The notes under the pieces were generated by a model that worked only from the letters and a program-made list of their open reading frames with translations, had not been told where the DNA came from and searched no databases. A program made the position numbers and the translations under genes. From SPJN01 sp965229935 (GTDB taxonomy: Bacteria; Pseudomonadota; Alphaproteobacteria; SPJN01): a DNA stretch of 64,000 nt. Shown here one piece after another: positions 1 through 8,646 of the stretch. Position 1 is the stretch's first letter. Each line of letters starts with the position of its first letter. The stretch lies in NCBI GenBank assembly GCA_965229935.1, contig CBDDKB010000002.1, positions 2,480,001 to 2,544,000 of the forward strand. The letters run 5' to 3'.

Positions 1-1225
1 TGCTGGCATTGCCACCTTTATCCCCATTCCTGGCCGATGGGCGTGATTTCCGATTGGCGGGTTTGAATGCGACTGCACCCGTCGCTGCCGCCTGCGGGGC
101 GTCTGAGTTGGCGCTGACTATTTGGCCGCCAATTAGCTTTTCGATATCACGCAGTAAGGGGCGTTCCGACGGGTCGCACAGCGAAATGGCTGTGCCGGTT
201 TTCCCAGCACGCGCAGTGCGGCCAATGCGATGGACGTATGATTCGGCCACATTCGGCAGTTCGAAATTGATGACGTGAGAGACGTCATCAACATCGATGC
301 CGCGTGCAGCAATGTCTGTTGCGACCAGGATTTTTATTTGCCCTTCGCGAAACATGTTCAAGGTTCTTTGCCGCTGGTTTTGACTTTTGTTTCCATGAAT
401 GGCAGCTGACGACAGGCCTGCCGCCCCCAATGTTTTGCTGACACGATCTGCGCCACGCTTGGTGCGTGTGAAAACAATTGCCCGTTCAATGGTGCTGCCA
501 GATAATATGCGTACGAGGGCATCGCGTTTATCGCTGCTGGGGAGGTGATGCACGGTTTGGTCGATACGCTCAATCGGTCTTGATACGGGCGCTACAGAAA
601 TCTCTAGCGGGTTAGACTGAAAGTCAGCAGCAATTTTTCGGATCTGCTTTGACATCGTTGCAGACATCAGAATCGTTTGCCGCTCGCGTGGCAGTTTTTG
701 AAATATTCTACGAATAGACGGCAAAAATCCCAGATCAAGCATTTGGTCTGCTTCGTCTAGAACGACATGTGTCGTTTGCGCCAGGTCAATGGCACCTGCT
801 TGCAAATGGTCCAGTAATCTGCCCGGCGTTGCCACAACAATGTCTGCGCCGTTTGCAAGAGCCTTTATTTGCGGTCCAGGTTTGACGCCGCCAACAATTG
901 TCAAAGCTGACCGTGACAAATTCTTGCTATAGGTATCAATATTGTCATTGATTTGTGCGGCAAGCTCCCTTGTTGGTGTCAGGATTAGCATATGACACTT
1001 ACGGGGGGCGGGGCGTTGGTAATCCTGCCGACAGCTGAACTGAAGAAGCGGCAATACAAATGCTGCGGTCTTGCCGGTGCCTGTTTGTGCAATTCCCAAT
1101 ACGTCATTGCCATCCAACATCGCGGGAATAACTTTGGCTTGAATGGGGGTGGGGCGCGTATAGCCTTCTGCTGATACGGCGCTTATGATTTTCTCGGAAA
1201 GGCCGAGAGTTTTAAAATTTGTCAA
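1..1225 (-). CDS. DEAD-box ATP-dependent RNA helicase (RhlE-like), 3' end beyond window
   Basis: About 408 residues of an ATP-dependent RNA helicase that remodels RNA or RNPs in the cytoplasm. In order one sees the Q motif (GYTRPTPIQ), motif I (AQTGTGKT), PTRELA, TPGRLLD, the DEAD box (VLDEADQML), SAT (LMSATM), the second RecA domain with IVFTRTK, ATDIAARGIDV and the arginine-finger motif HRIGRTARAG, followed by an Ala/Gly/Arg-rich tail running off the left edge. The likely start is TTG at 1225, because the next residues (TNFKTLGLSEKI) match the normal N-terminus of RhlE-type proteins and no ATG precedes it in frame; the ribosome binding site is weak. The family is clear; assignment to RhlE rather than another DEAD-box subgroup is inference. 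Confidence 0.93.
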   Translation of the reverse strand, partial: MTNFKTLGLSEKIISAVSAEGYTRPTPIQAKVIPAMLDGNDVLGIAQTGTGKTAAFVLPLLQFSCRQDYQRPAPRKCHMLILTPTRELAAQINDNIDTYSKNLSRSALTIVGGVKPGPQIKALANGADIVVATPGRLLDHLQAGAIDLAQTTHVVLDEADQMLDLGFLPSIRRIFQKLPRERQTILMSATMSKQIRKIAADFQSNPLEISVAPVSRPIERIDQTVHHLPSSDKRDALVRILSGSTIERAIVFTRTKRGADRVSKTLGAAGLSSAAIHGNKSQNQRQRTLNMFREGQIKILVATDIAARGIDVDDVSHVINFELPNVAESYVHRIGRTARAGKTGTAISLCDPSERPLLRDIEKLIGGQIVSANSDAPQAAATGAVAFKPANRKSRPSARNGDKGGNAS

Positions 1226-1533
1226 AATATACTTCGCTGCCCAGACAATTTCTTGACGAACGTGTCTTGGTGCTTCGTTAGGGAGACTTGCGTAGAGAGG
1301 CTGCCTTGGATTATTTGCCCGTTTTGGGCCAGCCAACCATCGCTATTATCAGCGCGGGCTGGATATGCGCTGCCAATCAAAGGAAACTTTTATTCCACGC
1401 GCAGCGAACATGGCTACAAGACTCCGAATCGGACCAGTATGCAATGACTGAATTGTCACATGTGCCAATGGGGCGCCAAACCTTTTGCAAACTCGCTATA
1501 TCCAAACCCAGTGCTTCTTAACACAGGGGCAGT
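1226..1533. other. Intergenic stretch with no recognisable gene
   Basis: About 300 bases between the helicase start and the ectR stop. Short open frames exist on the plus strand (for example 1288-1521) but they have no convincing ribosome binding site, domain or neighbour logic. The helicase promoter must lie here, but I cannot point to a clear -35/-10 pair. Confidence 0.5.
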
Positions 1534-2022
1534 TTAAACGTGCTTATCGATTGCACCGACATCCAGCACCGGCGCCGCATCGATTTCTTCGGCGTCAAGC
1601 AGGCTGGCGACTTTTTCCAGCGATGAAATCAGCATGGATTGTTCCCACTGTTCGAGCTTGTTGAAGCGGGCAATGAACTGATCCTGTAGTAAGTCAGGGG
1701 CCACTGACAGGGTTTGTCGCCCCATTTCCGTCAGCTCAACAATCACGCGGCGCTTGTCCTGATCGTCTTTGCGACGCGTGACCATGCTGCGCCGTTCAAG
1801 CTTGTCGATCAGGGTTGTCACCGTTGCCTGTGTCAGGGATGCCTCACGCGCCAACTGACTGGGCATGGCATGTTCCAGCTTGCCAATAATTTGCAGAATG
1901 ATTAGCTGCGAGGGGGTTAGCCCGGACTGGCCCGCCAATTTGCGCGCACTCATGTCTGTGGCGCGCAAAATCTGGCGCATGGCGATTAGGGCTGTTTCAG
2001 ACCGATTTTCCAAATTAGTCAC
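1534..2022 (-). CDS. ectR: MarR-family transcriptional regulator, probable EctR
   Basis: A MarR-type winged-helix dimeric repressor of about 162 residues. The winged helix covers roughly residues 35-105: the recognition helix region reads SLTQATVTTLIDKLERR, followed by the wing (RKDDQDKRRVIVELTE) with the Asp-Arg pair typical of MarR proteins. It is transcribed divergently from ectA, the arrangement seen for EctR, the MarR regulator that represses ectABC-ask in halotolerant methylotrophs and many proteobacteria. The first codon is GTG at 2022 or TTG at 2025; no ATG is available and the ribosome binding site is poor, so expression may be low. Function as ectoine regulator is inferred from position. 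Confidence 0.82.
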   Translation of the reverse strand: MTNLENRSETALIAMRQILRATDMSARKLAGQSGLTPSQLIILQIIGKLEHAMPSQLAREASLTQATVTTLIDKLERRSMVTRRKDDQDKRRVIVELTEMGRQTLSVAPDLLQDQFIARFNKLEQWEQSMLISSLEKVASLLDAEEIDAAPVLDVGAIDKHV

Positions 2023-2107
2023 CAAAAAAGAATGTCTTCTATGCCTCTCAATTTACATATTGGCGTGCAAAATGACATAATTAGATTGCCGCACTAAATT
2101 TTTGGGC

Positions 2108-2138
2108 AATTTGCGATAAATATTTAGTCATGCAAATT
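2108..2138. promoter_or_regulatory. Inverted repeat in the ectR-ectA intergenic region
   Basis: Perfect 7-base arms AATTTGC (2108-2114) and GCAAATT (2132-2138) separated by 17 bases in the AT-rich divergent region. It lies between ectR and ectA, where a MarR dimer or an osmotic regulator could bind. Function is inferred. Confidence 0.3.
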
Positions 2139-2171
2139 AACTAGACAGGTGAAAATTAGGCGAATTGTCTC

Positions 2172-2198
2172 GAAATATAGAAATATTATATATATTTC
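2172..2198. promoter_or_regulatory. AT-rich inverted repeat, candidate EctR operator
   Basis: Arms GAAATATA (2172-2179) and TATATTTC (2191-2198); a nested copy GAAATAT (2180-2186) can also pair with ATATTTC (2192-2198). EctR operators known elsewhere are AT-rich pseudopalindromes near the ect promoter. The match here is by composition and position only. Confidence 0.35.
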
Positions 2199-2254
2199 AG
2201 ATTGTTATGTAATTATTTGGTAGCTGCTTTGATGGCCAAAAAAGAAGCAGAGGC

Positions 2255-2260
2255 TTGACA
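2255..2260 (+). promoter_or_regulatory. Possible -35 element of the ect operon
   Basis: A perfect TTGACA lies 45 bases upstream of the ectA start. No good -10 hexamer sits at the usual 16-18 base spacing. That is compatible with a regulated or osmotically controlled promoter, but it also means the assignment is weak. Confidence 0.3.
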
Positions 2261-2304
2261 ATTTTATTTAGCTAAGCGAAGTATTAGCCCCCTTAAACAA
2301 AGGA

Positions 2305-2844
2305 ATGGAAGCAGGTGTGCGGTTAAAAGCGGCCTGTATTATGATGTTGAAGCTGCGCCAACCAGACGCAAAAGACGGCCACATGATTGAGGCCCTGATC
2401 GCTGCATGTCCTCCACTTGATCAAAACTCGTTGTACAGCACTTTGCTGCTCTGCACCGATTTTGCTGATACTTGCGTTGTTGCCGAAAATGACGATGGTC
2501 AAGTGCTTGGCTGGGTGTCGGGCTATGTCCCTCCCAATGACTCGGATACATTTTTTGTCTGGCAGGTCGCGGTGCATGAAAATGCCCGTGGCCAATCGCT
2601 GGGCCGGAAAATGATCGACCATTTGCTGCAGCGGCCATCAGCGCGCCGCACAGTGCGACTGCGTACCACCATTACCTCGGACAATGATGCGTCTTGGGCA
2701 TTGTTCCGTTCTGTTGCGAAACATTTGGGTGCTGAGTTGCAGCACCAGCCCTGGTTCCTGGAACAGGCCCATTTCGCAGGGGCGCATGATACCGAGAATA
2801 TGTTGACGATTTGGCCGATTAATCGAGCAGCACTGGCGGCCTGA
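2305..2844 (+). CDS. ectA: L-2,4-diaminobutyrate N-gamma-acetyltransferase
   Basis: Transfers acetyl from acetyl-CoA to L-2,4-diaminobutyrate, the second step of ectoine synthesis. It is a GNAT-fold protein; the family-diagnostic stretch PPLDQNSLYSTLLLCTDFAD is at about residues 36-55, and the acetyl-CoA loop (ARGQSLGRKMI) at about 94-104. The length, 179 residues, fits the family. The annotated ATG at 2305 has AAAGG almost touching it, so translation may really begin at GTG 2317 or ATG 2341/2344, just before the conserved LRQPDAKDG. First gene of the ect operon; ectB follows after 49 bases. Confidence 0.93.
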   Translation: MEAGVRLKAACIMMLKLRQPDAKDGHMIEALIAACPPLDQNSLYSTLLLCTDFADTCVVAENDDGQVLGWVSGYVPPNDSDTFFVWQVAVHENARGQSLGRKMIDHLLQRPSARRTVRLRTTITSDNDASWALFRSVAKHLGAELQHQPWFLEQAHFAGAHDTENMLTIWPINRAALAA

Positions 2845-2893
2845 TCCAATCCCGACAATTGAATTGCCTAAAGCAAGCAAAGAGAGAAACAGC

Positions 2894-4216
2894 ATGTCTG
2901 TCACATCTACTGATGCCGCACATAAAAACAACGCCGATGCGGCCACTGAAATTTTTGACCGCCGCGAAAGCGGTGTGCGCAGCTATTGCCGCAGCTTCCC
3001 GGTCACCTTTACATCAGCAAAGGATGCCCGTCTTACAACCGATGACGGAAAAGACTATATCGACTTTCTTGCGGGCTGTTCATCGCTGAACTATGGCCAC
3101 AATAATGATGTGCTGCAAAAGGCGCTGGTTGACTATATCACGAGCGACGGGCTGACCCACTCACTGGATATGAAAACAGAAGCCAAGGCCAGTTTTCTTG
3201 AAACGTTTGAACGTTTGATTTTAAAGCCGCGTGGTCTTGATTATGTTGTGCAATTCCCCGGGCCGACAGGCGCGAATGCTGTTGAGGCGGCAATGAAAGC
3301 TGCGCGTAAGGCAACAGGGCGTCAGAATATCATTGCCTTCACCAATGGGTTTCACGGCTGCACCTTGGGGGCGCTTGCGGCAACCGGGAACAAACATCAT
3401 CGCGGTGGCGCAGGGGTGCCGTTACAGGGCGTGACGCGCGTGCCTTTCGATGGCTATTTCGGTCGCGATGTTGATACAGCAGACCAGCTTGAAAAAATGT
3501 TGGATGATCCATCAAGCGGCATTGATGCACCGGCTGCTATTTTGGTTGAGACCGTGCAGGGCGAGGGTGGCTTGAACGCGGCATCCTTCAAATGGTTGCG
3601 CAAGATACAATCGATTGCGCGCCTGCACGGTGCATTGTTGATCGTTGATGATATTCAGGCAGGTATTGGCCGTGTCGGCAAATTCTTCAGCTTTGAGGAT
3701 GCGGGTATCAAGCCTGATATTGTGACATTGGCGAAATCATTGTCAGGCTATGGCCTGCCTATGGCTTTGACCCTACTGCGTCGAGATCTTGATCTGTGGA
3801 AGCCCGGTGAACATAACGGCACATTCCGTGGCAACTGTCACGCCTTTGTCACGGCAACGGCTGCGCTTGAAACCTTTTGGGCTGATGCTCAGTTTGAAAA
3901 AGACATTGCTCGCAAATCGGAATTGCTGGGCAAAACATTTACGCGGCTTTCCAAAAAGTTTGGCAACGCCCATGCGTCTGTCCGTGGTCGCGGGATGATG
4001 CAGGGCATCGATGTGAAATCTGGCGATCTTGCCTCAAAAATTACGCGTCAGTGTTTTGATAATGGTTTGATTATTGAAACCAGTGGCGCCCATGACGAGG
4101 TTGTCAAATGCCTATGCCCGCTGACAATCAGTGATGACGATTTTGAACAAGGGTTACGCATTGTATCCGACGCGGTGACGGACGTTTTATCAGACCATAT
4201 CAAGCAGGTGGCCTAA
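2894..4216 (+). CDS. ectB: Diaminobutyrate--2-oxoglutarate transaminase
   Basis: PLP-dependent class III aminotransferase of 440 residues that makes L-2,4-diaminobutyrate from aspartate semialdehyde with glutamate as donor, the committing step to ectoine. Visible features: the N-terminal ESGVRSYCRSFP typical of EctB, the PLP-phosphate region GPTGANAVEAA, ETVQGEGG, DDIQAGIGRVGKFF with the PLP-ring Asp, and the Schiff-base lysine in LAKSLSG. Start is ATG 2894 preceded by an AGAGAGAAA purine run; an in-frame TTG further upstream (2864) is not needed. Directly followed by ectC with one base between. Confidence 0.96.
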   Translation: MSVTSTDAAHKNNADAATEIFDRRESGVRSYCRSFPVTFTSAKDARLTTDDGKDYIDFLAGCSSLNYGHNNDVLQKALVDYITSDGLTHSLDMKTEAKASFLETFERLILKPRGLDYVVQFPGPTGANAVEAAMKAARKATGRQNIIAFTNGFHGCTLGALAATGNKHHRGGAGVPLQGVTRVPFDGYFGRDVDTADQLEKMLDDPSSGIDAPAAILVETVQGEGGLNAASFKWLRKIQSIARLHGALLIVDDIQAGIGRVGKFFSFEDAGIKPDIVTLAKSLSGYGLPMALTLLRRDLDLWKPGEHNGTFRGNCHAFVTATAALETFWADAQFEKDIARKSELLGKTFTRLSKKFGNAHASVRGRGMMQGIDVKSGDLASKITRQCFDNGLIIETSGAHDEVVKCLCPLTISDDDFEQGLRIVSDAVTDVLSDHIKQVA

Positions 4217-4217
4217 C

Positions 4218-4604
4218 ATGATTGTACGCGATTACGACAGCGCCAACAAAACAGACCGCGCCGTAAGTGCCGAAGGCTGGAAAAGTGTGCGCATGCTGTT
4301 GAAGGGTGACGATATGGGGTTTTCCTTCCATATCACCACCATCTTCAAAGATGCTGAACTGCACATGCATTACAAGAATCACTTCGAATCTGTTTATTGC
4401 ATTTCCGGTAAGGGCAGTATCGAGGATTTGGCGACAGGTGAGGTTCACCAGATCGGCCCGGGCACCATGTATGCCCTGAACCTGCATGACAAGCACATCC
4501 TGCGCGCCGAAGAAGAGATGATTATGGCATGTTGCTTCAATCCGCCTGTGACGGGCAATGAAGTGCATGATGAAACCGGGGCCTACCCGGCGGCTGCCGA
4601 ATAA
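4218..4604 (+). CDS. ectC: L-ectoine synthase
   Basis: Cupin enzyme of 128 residues that cyclises N-gamma-acetyl-diaminobutyrate to ectoine with loss of water. Cupin motifs are evident: LHMHYKNHFESVYCISGKG (about 50-68) carries metal and substrate ligands, and LNLHDKHILRAEE (about 91-103) is the second motif. Length matches the family. One base separates it from ectB, so translation is probably coupled. Confidence 0.96.
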   Translation: MIVRDYDSANKTDRAVSAEGWKSVRMLLKGDDMGFSFHITTIFKDAELHMHYKNHFESVYCISGKGSIEDLATGEVHQIGPGTMYALNLHDKHILRAEEEMIMACCFNPPVTGNEVHDETGAYPAAAE

Positions 4605-4632
4605 GACTTTGGACCGTTCAAGGATCAATCCA

Positions 4633-6081
4633 ATGACTGATAAGTCTGCGCTATTGAGCGTTGAGAAAATCGGCGGCACGTCTATGGCCAACACTGATAT
4701 TGTTGTGCCGAATGTTTTGCTGCCCGGTGCCGGTCAAACCAAATGGTATAATCGGATTTTTGTTGTTTCTGCCTATGCGGGGATTACTGACCTGCTGCTC
4801 GAACACAAAAAGTCGGGCGAGGCTGGCGTCTACGCCCTGTTTACAAGTTCTGAAACGGACTGGAGCTGGTCGGACGCGCTAAGCCGTGTGACCGACAAAA
4901 TGCAATCTATCAATGCTGAAATATTCGGCGATCATCCTGACCGTCAGGTGGCCGATAATTTCGTGCGTGAACGGGTCGAAGGTGTTCGGTCATGCCTGCT
5001 CGATTTACAGCGGCTTTGTTCGTACGGGCATTTCCAGCTTGAAGAACATTTGCTAACGATCCGCGAAATGTTGTCAGCATTAGGTGAGGCGCATTCGGCT
5101 CACAACACAATGCTGCTGCTGCGCCAAAAGGGTGCCAATGCAAGCTTTGTCGATTTGACTGGGTGGCGTGATGAAGACCTGCCGAACCTTGATGATCGTA
5201 TTCTGAATGCTTTTGACAAAATTGATCTATCTTCGGAATTGCCGATTGTCACGGGTTATGCACATTGCAGTGAAGGCCTGATGCGCACCTATGACCGTGG
5301 TTATACAGAGGTTACTTTCTCGCGCATTGCGGTTGTGTTGAATGCGGCGCAGGCCATCATTCACAAGGAATTCCATTTGTCTTCTGCTGATCCAAAACTG
5401 GTTGGATTGGATAAGGTGCGCACGATTGGGCGTACCAATTATGATGTTGCCGATCAGCTGTCGAATATGGGGATGGAGGCGATCCACCCCAATGCTGCAA
5501 AGGGGTTGCGGCAGGCGCATATTCCCTTGCGGGTGAAAAACACCTTTGACCCCAAGGATTTGGGGACGGAGATCAGTGGTGATTATGTGTCTGACACACC
5601 GGGAACTGAGATTGTCACTGGGTTGAAGTCTGTTATGGCGCTCGATTTCTTTGAGCAGGATATGGTCGGCGTTAAGGGGTATGACGCTGCAATCCTTTCG
5701 ACATTGAAAAAGCACAATGCGCGGATCGTTTCGAAAATCTCGAACGCCAACACAATCACACATTATCTTGCCGGGTCGCTGAAGGCTGTGCGCCGTGTTG
5801 TTGCGGATCTAAGGGATGTTTACCCGTCAGCTGAAATCTCAACGGCGAAAGTGGCGCTGGTGTCTGTGATTGGATCTGACCTTGGGCAAAATGGTATCAC
5901 ACAAAAGGCGGTTTGCGCCTTGGGTGATGCTGGCATTACGTTGCTGGGTCTGCATCAGCTGACGCGGAATGTGGATATTCAATTCATCGTGCCGACTGAT
6001 TCCTATGACAAAACGGTGCAAGTACTGCACCGGGCATTGGTTGAAGGGTCCGGCGATCGCGCTGCATTAAGGGTGGCTTGA
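4633..6081 (+). CDS. ask_ect: Ectoine-pathway aspartate kinase (Ask_Ect)
   Basis: Phosphorylates L-aspartate to feed aspartate semialdehyde into ectoine synthesis. It is 482 residues with the kinase core first (VEKIGGTSM at the N-terminus, the pathway-specific LTGWRD region, SSADPKLVG, substrate residues near RTIGRTNYDVADQL) and C-terminal ACT-like repeats (VALVSVIGSDL, GITLLGLHQLTRNVDIQFIV). Ask_Ect enzymes form a separate clade, generally little inhibited by lysine or threonine. Start chosen at ATG 4633, behind AAGGA at 4619-4623; 28 bases follow ectC. Its presence in the operon is a strong sign of dedicated, stress-driven ectoine supply. Confidence 0.93.
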   Translation: MTDKSALLSVEKIGGTSMANTDIVVPNVLLPGAGQTKWYNRIFVVSAYAGITDLLLEHKKSGEAGVYALFTSSETDWSWSDALSRVTDKMQSINAEIFGDHPDRQVADNFVRERVEGVRSCLLDLQRLCSYGHFQLEEHLLTIREMLSALGEAHSAHNTMLLLRQKGANASFVDLTGWRDEDLPNLDDRILNAFDKIDLSSELPIVTGYAHCSEGLMRTYDRGYTEVTFSRIAVVLNAAQAIIHKEFHLSSADPKLVGLDKVRTIGRTNYDVADQLSNMGMEAIHPNAAKGLRQAHIPLRVKNTFDPKDLGTEISGDYVSDTPGTEIVTGLKSVMALDFFEQDMVGVKGYDAAILSTLKKHNARIVSKISNANTITHYLAGSLKAVRRVVADLRDVYPSAEISTAKVALVSVIGSDLGQNGITQKAVCALGDAGITLLGLHQLTRNVDIQFIVPTDSYDKTVQVLHRALVEGSGDRAALRVA

Positions 6082-6121
6082 TCGACGGGCTAGGGGCTTA
6101 CATTGTGGGGGATCTGCGCCG

Positions 6122-7519
6122 ATGGTGATGGCCAGTTTTATCTTTTTTCTGCTGTTGTTTTTAGGGGTCGGCTTGGCGTCAGCCTTTGCTGCCAAAGGCA
6201 CGCGCCAGGATTATTATCTTGCGGGCAGTTCGGTGCCGCCATGGTTGGTGGCACTATCGGCAGTTGCGACGAATAATTCCGGCTATATGTTCATCGGTGT
6301 CATTGGCTACACCTATGTCACGGGCCTTGCTTCTATCTGGTTGATGATCGGCTGGATATTAGGCGATTTTCTTGCCTCCCTCTTCATTCATCGCAAGTTA
6401 CGCGAAGCAACGGGCGAAACCCATGAAGCCTCGTTTGCAGGTGTCATGGCGGCATGGCATGGGCGCAAGTTCACAATGTGGCGGCGGGTAGCGGCCATTG
6501 TCATGATTATCTTTCTTGGGGCCTATGCGGCGGCGCAGATCAGCGCCGGTGGCAAGGCCTTGAATGGTGTTCTTGGCTGGGCGCCAGAAACGGGCGCCAT
6601 CATTGTTGCTGCGATGGTATTGGCCTATTCGATTGCCGGCGGCATCCGCGCGTCTATCTGGACAGATGGGTTGCAATCGCTGGTTATGATTGTGGCGATG
6701 ACTATTCTTTTCCTTGTCGGCGTGGCTGGCATGGGCGGCTGGTCTGAAACGGTATCAGCGTGGCAACAGGTGCCATCCTTTATGAACCTGTTCCCGTCAG
6801 ATCTACTGTTCCCCGGTGCATTGGGAATTGGTCTGTTTGTGCTTGGTTGGATGTTTGCAGGTGCGTCGGTTATCGGGCAGCCGCATATTATGGTGCGGTT
6901 TATGACGCTGGATAATGCAGATCATATGACCCGTACGCGGGTCTGGTATTACAGCTACTTTACCATCTTCTATCTGTTGGCGACAGGCGTTGGGATGTTG
7001 TCACGTCTGTACCTGCCGGACCTACAGGCACTTGACCCTGAATTGGCCCTGCCCACAATGGCGGTTGAATTGCTGCCGCCTGTAATGGTCGGTGTAGTGC
7101 TTGCGGGGATATTTGCGGCAACCATGTCGACAGCAGATTCGCTTGTGTTGAGTTGTTCAGCAGCGGTGACCCACGATTTGCTGCCGCAACGATTGGAATC
7201 ATCCGGCAAAATCAAGCTAGCAACCGCCGCAGTGACCGGATTGGCGCTGTTTATCGCCCTGTCCGACAATAGTTCCGTCTTCTCGCTCGTTATTCTGGCG
7301 TGGTCGGTGTTGGCGTCGGCCTTCGCGCCCATGTTGTTCCTGATGATCGCAAACAGGGATATTACTGAAGCGCGAGCCATAGCCGTTATGGTGATTGGCG
7401 TCGGTACGACCCTGATCTGGCGACAGCTTGGCTATCATGTCGATGTCTATGAAGGCATGCCAGCAATCTTGTTGGCACTTGCAGTTGGTTGGATATTTTC
7501 CAAAAAGAGTGCTGATTAA
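6122..7519 (+). CDS. Sodium:solute symporter family (SSS) transporter
   Basis: An inner-membrane Na+/solute symporter of 465 residues with about 12-13 hydrophobic segments. SSS hallmarks are DYYLAGSSVPPW near residue 30, the TM2 region ATNNSGYMFIGVIGY, and the Na+ site region of TM8-9 (ATMSTADSLVLSCSAAVTHDL). Substrate is not readable from sequence; relatives include PutP proline and OpuE-type compatible-solute carriers. It is the fifth gene of the ect operon (40 bases after ask_ect, same strand, before a terminator), so uptake or recapture of ectoine, or import of a related solute or precursor, is the natural inference. Confidence 0.85.
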   Translation: MVMASFIFFLLLFLGVGLASAFAAKGTRQDYYLAGSSVPPWLVALSAVATNNSGYMFIGVIGYTYVTGLASIWLMIGWILGDFLASLFIHRKLREATGETHEASFAGVMAAWHGRKFTMWRRVAAIVMIIFLGAYAAAQISAGGKALNGVLGWAPETGAIIVAAMVLAYSIAGGIRASIWTDGLQSLVMIVAMTILFLVGVAGMGGWSETVSAWQQVPSFMNLFPSDLLFPGALGIGLFVLGWMFAGASVIGQPHIMVRFMTLDNADHMTRTRVWYYSYFTIFYLLATGVGMLSRLYLPDLQALDPELALPTMAVELLPPVMVGVVLAGIFAATMSTADSLVLSCSAAVTHDLLPQRLESSGKIKLATAAVTGLALFIALSDNSSVFSLVILAWSVLASAFAPMLFLMIANRDITEARAIAVMVIGVGTTLIWRQLGYHVDVYEGMPAILLALAVGWIFSKKSAD

Positions 7520-7622
7520 GAAGGCGTAATCACTACCACCCAGTTCGCAGTTTCATCTTCCCCGGTGCGCCACTGCCCATTGGAAATGCGCTAATCATAC
7601 AAAGTACGCCATAAACCGAACG

Positions 7623-7653
7623 CGGGCCGCATGTGCGGCCCGTTCTGGTTTTT
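7623..7653 (+). terminator. Rho-independent terminator of the ect operon
   Basis: Perfect 8-base stem CGGGCCGC / GCGGCCCG (7623-7630 and 7635-7642) with loop ATGT, followed by TTCTGGTTTTT. It lies about 100 bases after the symporter stop. Confidence 0.9.
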
Positions 7654-7728
7654 AAATGCATGTGGGAGCAGGCAGGTTATCAGGCGCAGATCGCCTGACT
7701 AAATGGGATGCACCGTTGGCCGCCACAC

Positions 7729-8350
7729 TTAACCCAGTTTCACCTCAAGCTCGACAGTCGAATTAATGAAATTGTTGGCCGCATATTTACCTTTGCCAGT
7801 CACCTGAATATTTGGGAAACGCTGCAACAATTTTTCTAGGGTCAGCTCAATTTGCATAATTGCAATGCGCTGACCAAGGCAAACATGCGGCCCGGTTCCA
7901 AAGGCAATCTGTTCACGCGCATTGTGGCGATCAAAATCGATTTCGTCTGGATTTTCGAATTTGCGTGGATCTCTGTTTGCTGAAGGGTAATACATGATTA
8001 CCTTTTCGCCTTCCGCAATTTTTTGTCCTGCAATTTCTGTGTCCTGTGTCACGGTACGCCGCATATAAATGACAGGTGCGGCCAGCCGCAAAAGCTCTGG
8101 CACGGCTTGTGGAATCAGCGACGGATCATCAATCAATTGTTGTTTTCTATCGGGGTATTTGGTCAATAGGCGCATGATGTTGGACATTGAATTGCGCGTT
8201 GTATCGTTGCCCGCCAATACAATTAGAAGCCACGCGCCATCCAAGAAATCCTGCGAAAATGGTTCGTCTTCTATGGTTGCGTTTGCAAGTAGTGACATCA
8301 GATCGTCTTGCGGGTTGCCGCGCCGCCCAGTCAGGCCGATCTCGCGCGCG
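7729..8350 (-). pseudogene. Cytochrome P450, 5'-truncated remnant
   Basis: The C-terminal half of a bacterial (CYP class I) cytochrome P450. Present: NPQDDLMSLLAN before the I helix, the oxygen-binding I helix (LIVLAGNDTTRNS), the ExxR motif (ELLRLA), and the haem loop FGTGPHVCLGQ with the cysteine ligand. Missing: roughly the first 200 residues (helices A-H). The family-like sequence stops at about 8345-8360, where plus-strand coding for an AraC helix-turn-helix begins. A start at ATG 8298 would give only 189 residues without the substrate-binding N-terminal half, so a working enzyme is very unlikely. Probably a deletion remnant (see the findings). Confidence 0.85.
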
Positions 8351-8586
8351 ATGCCAAAATGTCAGAGCGTAGCTTTCGTCATGCTTTGTCGAAACAAAGC
8401 ACATCCTATCAAAGGCTGGTGCGCGAAGTGCGGCAGCAGTTTGCAGAATCGGCCTTGTTGGCAGGGCACCTACCCATTGCAGAAATTGGCTATCAGCTTG
8501 GCTTTGCCGATCCATCCAATTTCACATCCAGTTTCAAACGTTGGACAGGCAAAACGCCAAAGGATTTTGTGAAAGGCCAAGCATAA
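8340..8586 (+). pseudogene. AraC-family regulator, C-terminal helix-turn-helix remnant
   Basis: Only the C-terminal AraC/XylS double helix-turn-helix remains: LARDAKMSERSFRHAL (first HTH) and the signature IAEIGYQLGFADPSNFTSSF (second HTH), ending FKRWTGKTPKDF. The N-terminal ligand-binding domain, normally 150-200 residues, is gone; upstream bases are antisense to the P450 fragment. An in-frame TTG at 8308 could start a 92-residue polypeptide, but this looks like a remnant. The geometry (both genes lacking 5' parts, pointing outwards) fits loss of a divergent intergenic region. Confidence 0.85.
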
Positions 8587-8646
8587 TTGTTTGCAGCCCG
8601 TGACGCTATCTGTTCTTGGGATGCTGCGGCTGCAAGGATAGGCGGT

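Noticed and set aside
1288..1521. 77-codon plus-strand open frame in the gap upstream of the helicase
   Set aside because: No recognisable motif, no ribosome binding site, and composition like non-coding DNA.
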